The notes beneath the pieces are model-generated. The model made no database searches. It saw only the letters and a program-made list of their open reading frames with translations, and was not told where the DNA came from. Positions 55,010 through 63,307 of a DNA stretch of 64,000 nucleotides are shown here, piece by piece. The translations under genes and the position numbers were made by a program. The DNA is from DATATB01 sp036268995 (GTDB taxonomy: Bacteria; Planctomycetota; Planctomycetia; Pirellulales; PNKZ01). Position 1 is the first letter of the stretch. The number at the start of each line of letters is the position of its first letter. The DNA lies in assembly GCA_036268995.1 (NCBI GenBank), contig DATATB010000161.1, forward strand, positions 1 to 64,000. Reading direction: 5' to 3'.

Positions 55010-56062
55010 ATGGCACTTACGCTCGTTGGCTTGGGTTCGAACCTGGGCGATCGCCCGGCGCAGCTCAGCCAGGCATTGCAGTTGCTTTGCGCCGGCGGCG
55101 ATTGCTCGCTCCTCCGCCGCAGCGCGTGGTATCGCACGCAACCGGTCGGCGGACCGCCGGACCAGGGGGCGTTTCTCAACGGCGCGGCCGTGGTGGAAAC
55201 GTCGCTCGACCCGGATGCGATGCACGCCCGGCTGTTGGCCGTCGAGGCGCAACTCGGCCGGCGGCGCGAAGTTCGCTGGGGACCGCGGAACATCGATCTG
55301 GACCTGCTGCTGTTTGACGACCGCGTGATTCAATCTCCGGCGCTCAGCGTGCCGCATCCCCGGATGGTCGTGCGGCGGTTCGTGCTGGTGCCGGCCGCCG
55401 AAATCGCGGCCGATTGGCTGCATCCCACTCTCGGCTGGACGCTCGGCCGGTTGCTCGAACACGTGGACACGGCCGCCCCGTACCTGGCCATCACCGGCCC
55501 ACCGGCCTCGGGCAAGACCACGCTGGCCGCCGGCCTGGCCGCCAGCGGCTCGGCAACGCTGATTGCCGACCCGATCGACGAGCGGCTGATTGCCGCGTTC
55601 TATGCCGACCCTGCGAGCCGCGGCCTGCAAACCGAGGAGTCATTCACCAGCCGGCGTAGGGCGGCGCTGGAACAGCTCGCAGGGGCGGCATGGTCGGTGT
55701 CGGACTTCTGGACCGGCCAATCGCAGGCCTTCGCGCGTGCGTTCTTGCCGCCGGAGCAAGCGGACGCTTTCGCACGCTGGTGGCAGCAAACGGCACCCGG
55801 CGGCGTTCATCCCAAGCTGCTGGTGGCGCTCGATGCACCGGCCGCTGAGTTGCAGCGCCGCATCGTCGCTCGCGGACATGCCTACGAGCAGCGGCTCGAC
55901 GTGCCGCAACTCGAGCTTTTGCGCCGCGCTTTTGACGAGTTGTTGACCCGGCCGTGGGGACCGCTGATCCGGTTGACGGATGCGACCCGCGACGATGCCC
56001 TGACGGAAATCCGCGCGGCGCTGGCGGCCATCGACAGCCCCTGCCTGCCGGAAAACGAGTGA
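55010..56062 (+). CDS. folK: FolK fused to a deoxynucleoside-kinase-like domain
   Basis: 350 residues from ATG 55010. Residues 1-155 are HPPK (6-hydroxymethyl-7,8-dihydropterin pyrophosphokinase): LVGLGSNLGDRPAQLSQAL, WYRTQPVGGPPDQGAFLNGA, GRRREVRWGPRNIDLDLLLF and VPHPRMVVRRFVLVPAAEIA. From ~158 a second domain begins with a P-loop (ITGPPASGKTTLAAG, K169), then YADPASRG...RRAALEQLAG, VSDFWTGQSQAFARAFLPPE, LLVALDAPAAELQRRIVARG and YEQRLDVPQLELLRRAFDEL. This matches deoxynucleoside kinases of the dGK/dAK type. Fusions of folK with such kinases exist in some bacteria. A palindromic element precedes panC. Confidence 0.85.
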   Translation: MALTLVGLGSNLGDRPAQLSQALQLLCAGGDCSLLRRSAWYRTQPVGGPPDQGAFLNGAAVVETSLDPDAMHARLLAVEAQLGRRREVRWGPRNIDLDLLLFDDRVIQSPALSVPHPRMVVRRFVLVPAAEIAADWLHPTLGWTLGRLLEHVDTAAPYLAITGPPASGKTTLAAGLAASGSATLIADPIDERLIAAFYADPASRGLQTEESFTSRRRAALEQLAGAAWSVSDFWTGQSQAFARAFLPPEQADAFARWWQQTAPGGVHPKLLVALDAPAAELQRRIVARGHAYEQRLDVPQLELLRRAFDELLTRPWGPLIRLTDATRDDALTEIRAALAAIDSPCLPENE

Positions 56063-56117
56063 TTGGCCGCTTGCCAGCAGTTGGCTAGCGCAGCGTCACT
56101 TAAACGCAGGAACCGAT

Positions 56118-56253
<136 letters not shown>

Positions 56254-56362
56254 AACGGCATCCGACCGAGGCGATTACACTGGCAACTGCACTTTTCAAA
56301 GGCCGCGTTCTGCGGTCTGATAAAGGGGTGCCTTCGTCCAACCGACACCTCCATGTTTTGGT

Positions 56363-57298
56363 ATGAACACGCGTGAAAACTCGGGCCCCGGCGGGCTGCC
56401 GCTCGTCGTCGAGACCGCGGCCCAACTGGCCGAGCTGGTGGCTGCGGCCCGCAAGGCTGGCAAATCGGTCGGTTTCGTGCCCACTATGGGTGCGCTGCAC
56501 GCCGGGCATCTGAGCCTGGTGGATGCCGCGCGACGGCAGTGCGATTTCACGGTGGCCAGCATTTTTGTGAATCCCACGCAGTTCGCGCCCGGCGAAGATT
56601 TTCAGCGCTATCCCCGCACGCTCGAAGCCGATCTCGCAGCCCTGGGTTCGCGGAGGCTCGATCTGGTGTTCGCTCCCGCCACCGATGAGATTTATCCGCC
56701 CAAGCACGCCACGCGCGTCGAAGTGGCCGGGCCGGCCTTGCCGCTTGAGGGCGAGTTTCGGCCAGGGCATTTCAGCGGTGTCGCCACGGTCGTGCTTAAG
56801 CTGTTCAACCTGGTGCAAGCCGATTGGGCTTTCTTCGGTCAAAAAGATTATCAACAGGCGATGGTCGTGCGGCGGATGGTCGCGGACTTGGGCCTGCCGA
56901 TGCAGATCGGTGTCTGCCCGATCGTGCGCGACCCAGACGGGCTGGCGCTCAGCTCGCGCAATATTTATCTCGACGCGGCCGCGCGGGCCCAGTCGCTGGC
57001 GATTAGCCGCAGCTTGCAGGCGGCTCGCGAGCTGTATGCCGGCGGCGAGCGGCGAGCCGCGGCGATCGGCCAGCGAATGCGCGAGGTGCTGGCCACGTCG
57101 CCGCAGTTGCGCCTGGATTATGCGGCTGTGGTCGATGCCGAGTCGCTGGCCGCCATCGAGCGCATCGAGCGGCCGGCCGTGGCGCTGGTGGCTGCCCGAG
57201 TGGGAGCCACGCGCTTGATCGACAACCATTTGCTCGACGAACCCTTTCCCCGATTGCCCGTTGCCGGCGATGCAGCCCGGCCAGGAGTTTCAAGATGA
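56363..57298 (+). CDS. panC: Pantothenate synthetase
   Basis: 311 residues. It joins pantoate and beta-alanine, using ATP, on the route to coenzyme A. The HIGH-type ATP motif is in GFVPTMGALHAGHLSLVDAA. Others are ASIFVNPTQFAPGEDFQRYP, FRPGHFSGVATVVLKLFNLV, WAFFGQKDYQQAMVVRRMVA and DPDGLALSSRNIYLD (KMSK-type loop). The protein is normal length with an N-terminal 14-residue extension. Its stop overlaps the lgt start by 4 bp (ATGA), so panC and lgt are translationally coupled. Confidence 0.95.
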   Translation: MNTRENSGPGGLPLVVETAAQLAELVAAARKAGKSVGFVPTMGALHAGHLSLVDAARRQCDFTVASIFVNPTQFAPGEDFQRYPRTLEADLAALGSRRLDLVFAPATDEIYPPKHATRVEVAGPALPLEGEFRPGHFSGVATVVLKLFNLVQADWAFFGQKDYQQAMVVRRMVADLGLPMQIGVCPIVRDPDGLALSSRNIYLDAAARAQSLAISRSLQAARELYAGGERRAAAIGQRMREVLATSPQLRLDYAAVVDAESLAAIERIERPAVALVAARVGATRLIDNHLLDEPFPRLPVAGDAARPGVSR

Positions 57299-58569
57299 GG
57301 CCCACTCTGTTTCACATTCCGCTGGCCGACTCCGGGCTGATGCTCGGCGTGTGGGCCATATTCAGCGTGGCCACGCTGCTGTACCAGGTGCGCAAGCATG
57401 GCCTGGGACGCGAGGCGTTAGCCTATGTGCCGCTGCTGTTGCTGATCGGCGCCGTGGTGGCCTTTGTGTTGCCGGTGATTGCCGATCCGCAGGGCCTGCC
57501 GATCCGCGGCTATGGCGTGATGCTGCTGTTGGGCGTCGTGTCGGGACTGGCGTTGACGCTCGTGCGCGCCCGGCGGCGCGGCTTGGATCCGGAAATGATC
57601 AACAACCTGGCGTTTTGGCTGTTTTTAGGGGGTATTGTCGGGGCCCGATTGTTCTACATCATCGAATATCGCGACCAATATCACCGCGATTCGATCGGTC
57701 AAACGCTGCTGGCGATCGTCAACCTGTCGCAAGGCGGCCTAGTGGTCTACGGGTCGGTCTTCGGCGGAGCATTGGCCTTGATGCTGTTTGTCCGCAAGTA
57801 CAAGGTGCCGGGCCTGGCGCTCACGGACCTGATTGCTCCGGCCGTGCTGCTGGGCGTGGCGCTGGGGCGCATCGGATGTTTTCTCAACGGCTGCTGCTAC
57901 GGCGGCGTGTGCGATCTGCCCTGGGCCGTGCAATTTCCCTGGCGCAGTCCGCCGCACGTGCGCCAGGCCGAGTTGGAAATGGTTTACCTGCACGGGCTGA
58001 AGCTCAAGGCCGGGCCAGCCGGTGCAACGTTGATCGATGCAGTCGAGCCGGAGTCGGAAGCCGAGCGCTCCGGCTTGAAGCCGGGCATGCGCGTCGAGGA
58101 GATCAACGACGCTAGAGTCACCAACGTTGACGAAGCCCGGCTGCTGTTGCTGGAAACCTACGGCGCCGGTCATCGGTTATCGATCATCGCCGGCGGCGAC
58201 CCGCGGCCGCGGCAGTGGCTCTTGACCGGTCCCGACGAGACCAGCCTGCCGGTGCACCCGGCGCAGCTTTACAGTTCGCTCGATGGGCTGCTGATTTGCC
58301 TGTTTCTGCTGGCCTGGGATCCGTTTCGCCGCCGCGACGGCGAATCGCTGGCCTGGGCCGCCACGATTTACCCGATCACGCGATTCTTGATGGAAGTCAT
58401 TCGCACGGACGAGCCGGCCGTGCTGAGCACCGGGCTGACCATCTCGCAGAACATCAGTCTGGCCATCCTGATCGGCGCCGGCATCTTCTGGGTTTATCTG
58501 CGGCGGCAACCGGCCCACGTCGCCTGGCCGATCCACGAGCAGCATCCGGCGGTCCAGCCGGCAACTTAA
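57295..58569 (+). CDS. lgt: Prolipoprotein diacylglyceryl transferase with an internal PDZ-like domain
   Basis: 424 residues; typical Lgt is ~260-300. It attaches diacylglycerol to the lipobox Cys of prolipoproteins in the inner membrane. Family motifs: GLPIRGYGVMLLLGVVSGLA, GGIVGARLFYIIEY, GGLVVYGSVFGGALALMLFV, LGRIGCFLNGCCYGGVCDLP (residues ~190-207) and PVHPAQLYSSLDGLLICLFL. Between the last two blocks lies an insert (about 240-305): ATLIDAVEPESEAERSGLKP, GMRVEEINDARVTNVDEARL, which has the pattern of a PDZ domain. An extra N-terminal TM helix pair is also present. Coupled to panC; a terminator follows at 58673. Confidence 0.92.
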   Translation: MRPTLFHIPLADSGLMLGVWAIFSVATLLYQVRKHGLGREALAYVPLLLLIGAVVAFVLPVIADPQGLPIRGYGVMLLLGVVSGLALTLVRARRRGLDPEMINNLAFWLFLGGIVGARLFYIIEYRDQYHRDSIGQTLLAIVNLSQGGLVVYGSVFGGALALMLFVRKYKVPGLALTDLIAPAVLLGVALGRIGCFLNGCCYGGVCDLPWAVQFPWRSPPHVRQAELEMVYLHGLKLKAGPAGATLIDAVEPESEAERSGLKPGMRVEEINDARVTNVDEARLLLLETYGAGHRLSIIAGGDPRPRQWLLTGPDETSLPVHPAQLYSSLDGLLICLFLLAWDPFRRRDGESLAWAATIYPITRFLMEVIRTDEPAVLSTGLTISQNISLAILIGAGIFWVYLRRQPAHVAWPIHEQHPAVQPAT

Positions 58570-58672
58570 GTGTGCTCCAGTTACGGCACATGAATGTGCC
58601 GGCTACTTTGGTCGACCGTAGCGGTAGCGGAATTCGTGAGAATTCCGAACGCCCACGCTCAAACTTATGCCA

Positions 58673-58716
58673 CAAAAAAAGCCCGGGCCGGAGGGGTAAC
58701 CCTCGGCCCGGGCTTT
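58673..58716. terminator. Bidirectional intrinsic terminator after lgt
   Basis: GCCCGGGCCGGAGGG...CCCTCGGCCCGGGC forms a 13-14-bp stem with a small loop. It is flanked by seven A upstream and four T downstream, so it can serve lgt and the convergent YTV gene. Confidence 0.9.
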
Positions 58717-58762
58717 TGCGTTAGCGATGCCGCCGGTGGCGGCGATCTTGTTTACATGCAGC

Positions 58763-59812
58763 TTACTTGCAGCAGACGGGCACCTGGCACTCGATGACCT
58801 TGGGCACCATCTTGCAGACCCGGCATTGCACCTGCTGGTTCTCCGTGTAGGGAACCATCACCGTGCAATTGACCGTGCGCTGTTCGGGCACGCACTGATA
58901 GCTGCACACGTTGACGGTGCGGGTTTGGACCTGCGGCACGCAGATCGTGCAGCTCACGGTCTTGGTCCGCTGTTCGGGCACCATCACCGGGCACTGCACG
59001 GTGTAGGAGCGCACTTCGGGCCGGCAAACCGTGACGGTGTAGGTCTGTTGCACCTGGCTCATTTGCGGCTTCATGCAGGTGTAGTTCACCTGCTTCTGCA
59101 CGACTTGCGGCACCCACACGCGCTGCACGCAGCAAGTGGGAGCACAGCAACTCGGCGCGCAGCAACCGCCACCTTGGGCCATGTTGCGGTGCAGCGAGAC
59201 TTGCAGGGCCGGAATCTTGCCCGATTGCTTGGCCTGCGGCGCGGGAGCCGGGGCCGTGGGCCGCTCGGAGGGCGACGGCGACTCGGGCGACAGCGAAGGA
59301 GCAGGCGTTGCTTGTCCCGGCGCGGCGGCCGAGGTTCCGCCGCACGTGATCGTTTCCCAATGTCCTTGATCGACGCACACCGTGCGGCTCATGGTCACCG
59401 GCACCATCGTGCAAACCTGCCGCATGCAGGTGCGCGTTTGCTGCTCGGGCACCATCACGGTGCACTGGCGAGTCATCTGTCGCATTTCCTGGCGGCACAC
59501 CGTGTAAGTGACGGTGCGCTGCTGCACTTGCGGTACCATCACGGTGCAATGCTGCTGCAACTGCCGGACGACCGGCACGGTCTTGTAGCAGGTGTAGGTT
59601 TGCTGGCGAGTTTCGGGCCGGCAGCGGGTGACCTGGACGGTGCGCGTCTGCGTCTCCCAAGTGGGCACCATCACGGTGCGCTGCACCGTCTGGTAACACG
59701 GCTGGGGCGCGCAGCAAGAGCCACACCCCGTTTGACACGAGCCGGCAAAGGCCGGCAGGACGCTGGTCAGCAGCATCCCATAAGCGGTAACAGCAGCAAT
59801 TAGTTTTTTCAT
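58763..59812 (-). CDS. Secreted cysteine-rich YTV-motif protein
   Basis: 349 residues from ATG 59812, with GGGGAGG 11 bp upstream; an ATG three codons earlier (59821) is too close to that RBS. The signal peptide is MKKLIAAVTAYGMLLTSVLP, ending AFA. The mature part repeats short units with Thr/Val/Gln and cysteines: VQRTVMVPTWETQTRTVQVT, RCRPETRQQTYTC, QCTVMVPEQQTRTCMRQVC, VQQTYTVTVCRPEVRSYTVQ, KTVSCTICVPQVQTRTVNVC. A Pro/Ala/Ser-rich linker (~165-205) and a CCAPSCCAPTCC block sit in the middle. Planctomycete-specific YTV-motif proteins are known, with unknown role; they may form disulfide-linked surface layers. It is convergent with lgt. Confidence 0.85.
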   Translation of the reverse strand: MKKLIAAVTAYGMLLTSVLPAFAGSCQTGCGSCCAPQPCYQTVQRTVMVPTWETQTRTVQVTRCRPETRQQTYTCYKTVPVVRQLQQHCTVMVPQVQQRTVTYTVCRQEMRQMTRQCTVMVPEQQTRTCMRQVCTMVPVTMSRTVCVDQGHWETITCGGTSAAAPGQATPAPSLSPESPSPSERPTAPAPAPQAKQSGKIPALQVSLHRNMAQGGGCCAPSCCAPTCCVQRVWVPQVVQKQVNYTCMKPQMSQVQQTYTVTVCRPEVRSYTVQCPVMVPEQRTKTVSCTICVPQVQTRTVNVCSYQCVPEQRTVNCTVMVPYTENQQVQCRVCKMVPKVIECQVPVCCK

Positions 59813-60292
59813 TGGCGTCATGACCTCCCCGTCAAAGTGAAACGAACGACGACCCTCAAGCCTCAATTGCACAGTTATGACGCTTGATCGCCGTCTGTCT
59901 AGTGATTTTCTATTCAGTGTGTGGAAGTAGCGCGGAGACTTCTTGACGAGCATATTCACCGGCGGCGGAAAAGCGATAGAAAAAAATCATTCTGATAGCA
60001 ACTTCGCGGTCCTGGGGGTGCCAAGCGCCGGCACTTCGGCTCGGCATCCATGCTTGATTTTCGCCCCTTCGCGGCGCCATAATTGCCGACAGTTCGCCGG
60101 TCCCCTGCCCCGCCTGCCCCCCAGCCCGCCAGATACATCGCACGTTTTGAGTGCGGCCAGCGACGGCTGCAACCGCGTTGGCTTCCGCCAAGCCAAATCG
60201 GAGCCTGTCCTGCCGCCGGCTGCCAGCCGGCGGCATCCGAGACCAAAACAGCAAAAAACAACCTCAAAACTCCGCAATCCAGAGCAATTGTT
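59813..60292. other. Intergenic region between divergent genes, with one hairpin
   Basis: About 480 bp with no credible gene. TGCCGCCGGCTGCCAGCCGG followed by CGGCA (60211-60235) is a strong palindrome ~58 bp upstream of the dehydrogenase-like gene. Other frames are open but have random-looking composition. Confidence 0.4.
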
Positions 60293-63200
60293 ATGCATGC
60301 CAATCGCCGAAATTTTTTCACGGCCCTCGCGCTGGCAATGATTACGATCGCGTGTGCATCGGCCGCGGAGCCGGACGCTTCGCTCCAGGAGCAATTGCCG
60401 CGGATTCCGCCCACCGAGCCGGCGGCGGCCGAGAAGACGATCCAGTCGCTCGACGGCTTTCGGATGCAATTGATTGCCGCCGAACCGCTGGTGATGGATC
60501 CCGTGGCCATGGCTTATGACGAAGACGGCCGGGCCTGGGTCGTCGAGATGAGCGATTACCCCTATACCGACAAAACCAAGGACGTTGCCTTCCAGGAAAA
60601 AACGGCCGACCTGCCGCTGGGCCGCGTCCGCATCCTCGAAGACGTCGACGGCGATGGCAAGTTCGACAAGAGTTACCTGTTCGCCGACCAGTTGTCGTGG
60701 CCCACGGGCATTGCCCTGTACAAGGGCGGCGCTTATGTCGCCGGCACGCCCGACATCTGGTACTTCAAAGACACCAACGGCGATCGCCGCGCGGACATTC
60801 GCCGCAAGGTGTTCACGGGGTTTCGCAAGTTCAACGTGCAGGCCGTGATCAACAACCTGGCCTGGGGCTTGGACAATGAGATTTACGGCGCCGGCTCCAG
60901 CAACGGCGGTCGCATCACGTCGCTCGCCACCGGCGGCCAGCCGATCATGTTGTCTCGCGCCGATTTCCGCTTCAGCCCGCTGAACGAGAAGTTCATCACG
61001 ATTTCCGGCGGCGCCCGCTTCGGCAATTGCTTCGACGATTGGGGCAATCGGTTCGTGTGCAATATCCGCAATCCTTCGCAACACGTGCTGCTGCCGAGCC
61101 GCTACCTGGCCCGCAATCCGTACCTGCCGGTCGCTTCCGCGATTCATGACGTGTCGGAGGGGGGCGACAACATTCCCGTCTATCGCATCAGCCCGCCCGA
61201 GCCCTGGCGAGCGGTGCGGGCCGAGCGTTGGGCCAGTGAAGCCGACGGCCGCTACCCGCGCAGTGAAACTAGGGCCGAAGGCTTTATCACCAGCACCAGC
61301 GGCATCACCGTGTATCGGGGCTCGGCCTATCCGGCCCGGTATCGCGACAACTTGTTCATGGGCGAAGTCTCTGGCAACCTGGTGCATCGGCAGACGCTCG
61401 AGCCCGACGGCGTGACCTTCATCGCCCGCCGCGCCGATCCGCAGACCGAGTTTGTGCGCTCGACCGACAATTGGTTTCGGCCGGTAAACTTTGTCAACGC
61501 GCCCGACGGCACGCTGCACGTGCTGGACATGTACCGCGAGACGATCGAGCATCCCTGGTCGATTCCCGACGACATCAAGGCGTTTCTCGATTTGGAAAGC
61601 GGTCGCGATCGCGGCCGGTTGTATCGGCTGGCTCCGCCGGGCTTCCAGGTTCCGAAGCCGCCGCGCTTGGGCTCCGCTTCGACCGCCGAGTTGGTGGCGG
61701 CGCTAGCCAATCGCAACAGTTGGTGGCGCGAAACGGCCCAGCGCCTGCTTGTCGAGCGGCAGGACGCGGCCGCTGCGCCGCTGGCCAAGACGCTGCTGCG
61801 TGAAAGCTCCGAGCCGCTCGGCCGGCTCCATGCCCTCTACACGCTGGCCGGCATCCATTCGCTGGACGACGACGATCTGCTGCTGGCGTTGCGCGACTCG
61901 GTGCCCGGCGTTCGCGAGCACGGCGTGTTGCTGGCCGAGCCGCGCTTGAACGACAAGCCGGCCCTGCGCGAGCGCGTGTTGGCGCTGGCCGACGACACCG
62001 ATGTGCGAGTGCGCTTCCAGGTGGCCTTTTCGCTGGGCGAAGTGCAGGACAATCGTGCCGCCGCGGCGCTGGCAACCATCGGCCGCCGCGACTCGGACGA
62101 TCCCTGGATGCTGATTGCCGTGCTCAGCTCGAGCAGCCGCTACGCCGACCAAATGCTGACCGACGCCGTGGCCGCGGCCACGGCCGGCGGGCAGCCGCAA
62201 GCGGGGCCGTTTGTGCGGCAATTGGCCACGGTGATTGGCGGCCGCGGTCAGCCGACGCAGATCCAAACCATTTGCAACCAACTGGCATCGTTGCCCGCCA
62301 CGCCTGCCAATCGCTCGCTCGAGCGAGCCGTGATTCTCGGCCTGGGCGACGGACTCAAGCGCTCGCGCCGCAGTTTCGAGCTGGCCATGCATGGTGGTTC
62401 GGGCCCGGCCGTCGCGCTGGTCGATCGGTTGCTTACGCAAGCCGCGGCCGATGCCCGCGACCCAAAGGCCCCGCTCGCCGCTCGGTTGGAATCCATTGGA
62501 CTGCTGACGTGCGGCTCGTTCGAGCGGGCGAGCGGGCCGCTGGCTGAATTGCTCGAAGCACGCCAGCCGCAAGAAATCCAAATGGCCGCCGCGCGCGCCT
62601 TGGCCGGGTTCAACAAGCCACAGATCACGGCCCTGCTGCTGGAACGCTACCGCGCGTACACGCCGGCGATGCGAACCGAAGTGGTCGAGCTGCTGCTGGC
62701 CCGTAGCGACCGCATCGGGCCGCTGCTGGATGCCGTGAAACAGGGACTGGTCAGCCCCGTGCAAATCAGCTCCACCCGCAAGTTGCTGTTGCTCAAGCAC
62801 AGCGATCCGAAGATTCGCGCCCAGGCGGCTGCCGTGCTGGGCTCGGCAGCCCCCAGCGCCCGCAAGGAAGTGATTGCCGCCTACAAGCCGGCGCTGCTCT
62901 TGGCGGCCGATCCGCTGCGTGGACAGAAGGTGTTCGAGCGCGAATGCCGCACCTGCCATCGCGCCAACAACGTGGGCCGCGACGTGGGACCGAACCTGGC
63001 CAGCATCCGCCATCGCAGCGGCGAAGAAGTAATGACGCAGGTCCTCGATCCCAACCGCGAAGTGGCCCCCAACTTTATCCAGTACGTGGTCACGATCGAC
63101 GACGGCCGAGTGACCACTGGCATTATCGCCAGCGAGACGGCCACCAGCATCACGCTCAAGCGGGCCGAAGATCAGCAGGAAACGATCCTGCGGCAGAACA

Positions 63201-63307
63201 TCGAGGAAATCGCCAGCGCCGGCACCTCGCTCATGCCCGAAGGGCTCGAAAAGAAGCTGTCGCACCAGGACATGGCCGACCTGCTGCGGTTCTTGCTCGG
63301 GCGTTAA
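60293..63307 (+). CDS. PVC-type heme-containing membrane-bound dehydrogenase-like protein
   Basis: 1004 residues from ATG 60293 (MHANRRNFFTALALAMITIA), where a signal peptide starts; the open frame further upstream is not used. Residues ~45-450 form a PVC-type six-blade propeller (RMQLIAAEPLVMDPVAMAYD, EDGRAWVVEMSDYPYTDKTK, LFADQLSWPTGIALYKGGAY, PVNFVNAPDGTLHVLDMYRE). Residues ~460-860 are HEAT-like helical repeats (LLRESSEPLGRLHALYTLAG, AALATIGRRDSDDPWMLIAV). The C-terminus is a cytochrome c domain with CRTCHRANNVGRDVGPNLAS (C885-C888-H889) and a last block LEKKLSHQDMADLLRFLLGR. These proteins are frequent in planctomycetes and are thought to oxidise sugars or alcohols outside the inner membrane; the substrate is unknown. 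Confidence 0.92.
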   Translation: MHANRRNFFTALALAMITIACASAAEPDASLQEQLPRIPPTEPAAAEKTIQSLDGFRMQLIAAEPLVMDPVAMAYDEDGRAWVVEMSDYPYTDKTKDVAFQEKTADLPLGRVRILEDVDGDGKFDKSYLFADQLSWPTGIALYKGGAYVAGTPDIWYFKDTNGDRRADIRRKVFTGFRKFNVQAVINNLAWGLDNEIYGAGSSNGGRITSLATGGQPIMLSRADFRFSPLNEKFITISGGARFGNCFDDWGNRFVCNIRNPSQHVLLPSRYLARNPYLPVASAIHDVSEGGDNIPVYRISPPEPWRAVRAERWASEADGRYPRSETRAEGFITSTSGITVYRGSAYPARYRDNLFMGEVSGNLVHRQTLEPDGVTFIARRADPQTEFVRSTDNWFRPVNFVNAPDGTLHVLDMYRETIEHPWSIPDDIKAFLDLESGRDRGRLYRLAPPGFQVPKPPRLGSASTAELVAALANRNSWWRETAQRLLVERQDAAAAPLAKTLLRESSEPLGRLHALYTLAGIHSLDDDDLLLALRDSVPGVREHGVLLAEPRLNDKPALRERVLALADDTDVRVRFQVAFSLGEVQDNRAAAALATIGRRDSDDPWMLIAVLSSSSRYADQMLTDAVAAATAGGQPQAGPFVRQLATVIGGRGQPTQIQTICNQLASLPATPANRSLERAVILGLGDGLKRSRRSFELAMHGGSGPAVALVDRLLTQAAADARDPKAPLAARLESIGLLTCGSFERASGPLAELLEARQPQEIQMAAARALAGFNKPQITALLLERYRAYTPAMRTEVVELLLARSDRIGPLLDAVKQGLVSPVQISSTRKLLLLKHSDPKIRAQAAAVLGSAAPSARKEVIAAYKPALLLAADPLRGQKVFERECRTCHRANNVGRDVGPNLASIRHRSGEEVMTQVLDPNREVAPNFIQYVVTIDDGRVTTGIIASETATSITLKRAEDQQETILRQNIEEIASAGTSLMPEGLEKKLSHQDMADLLRFLLGR

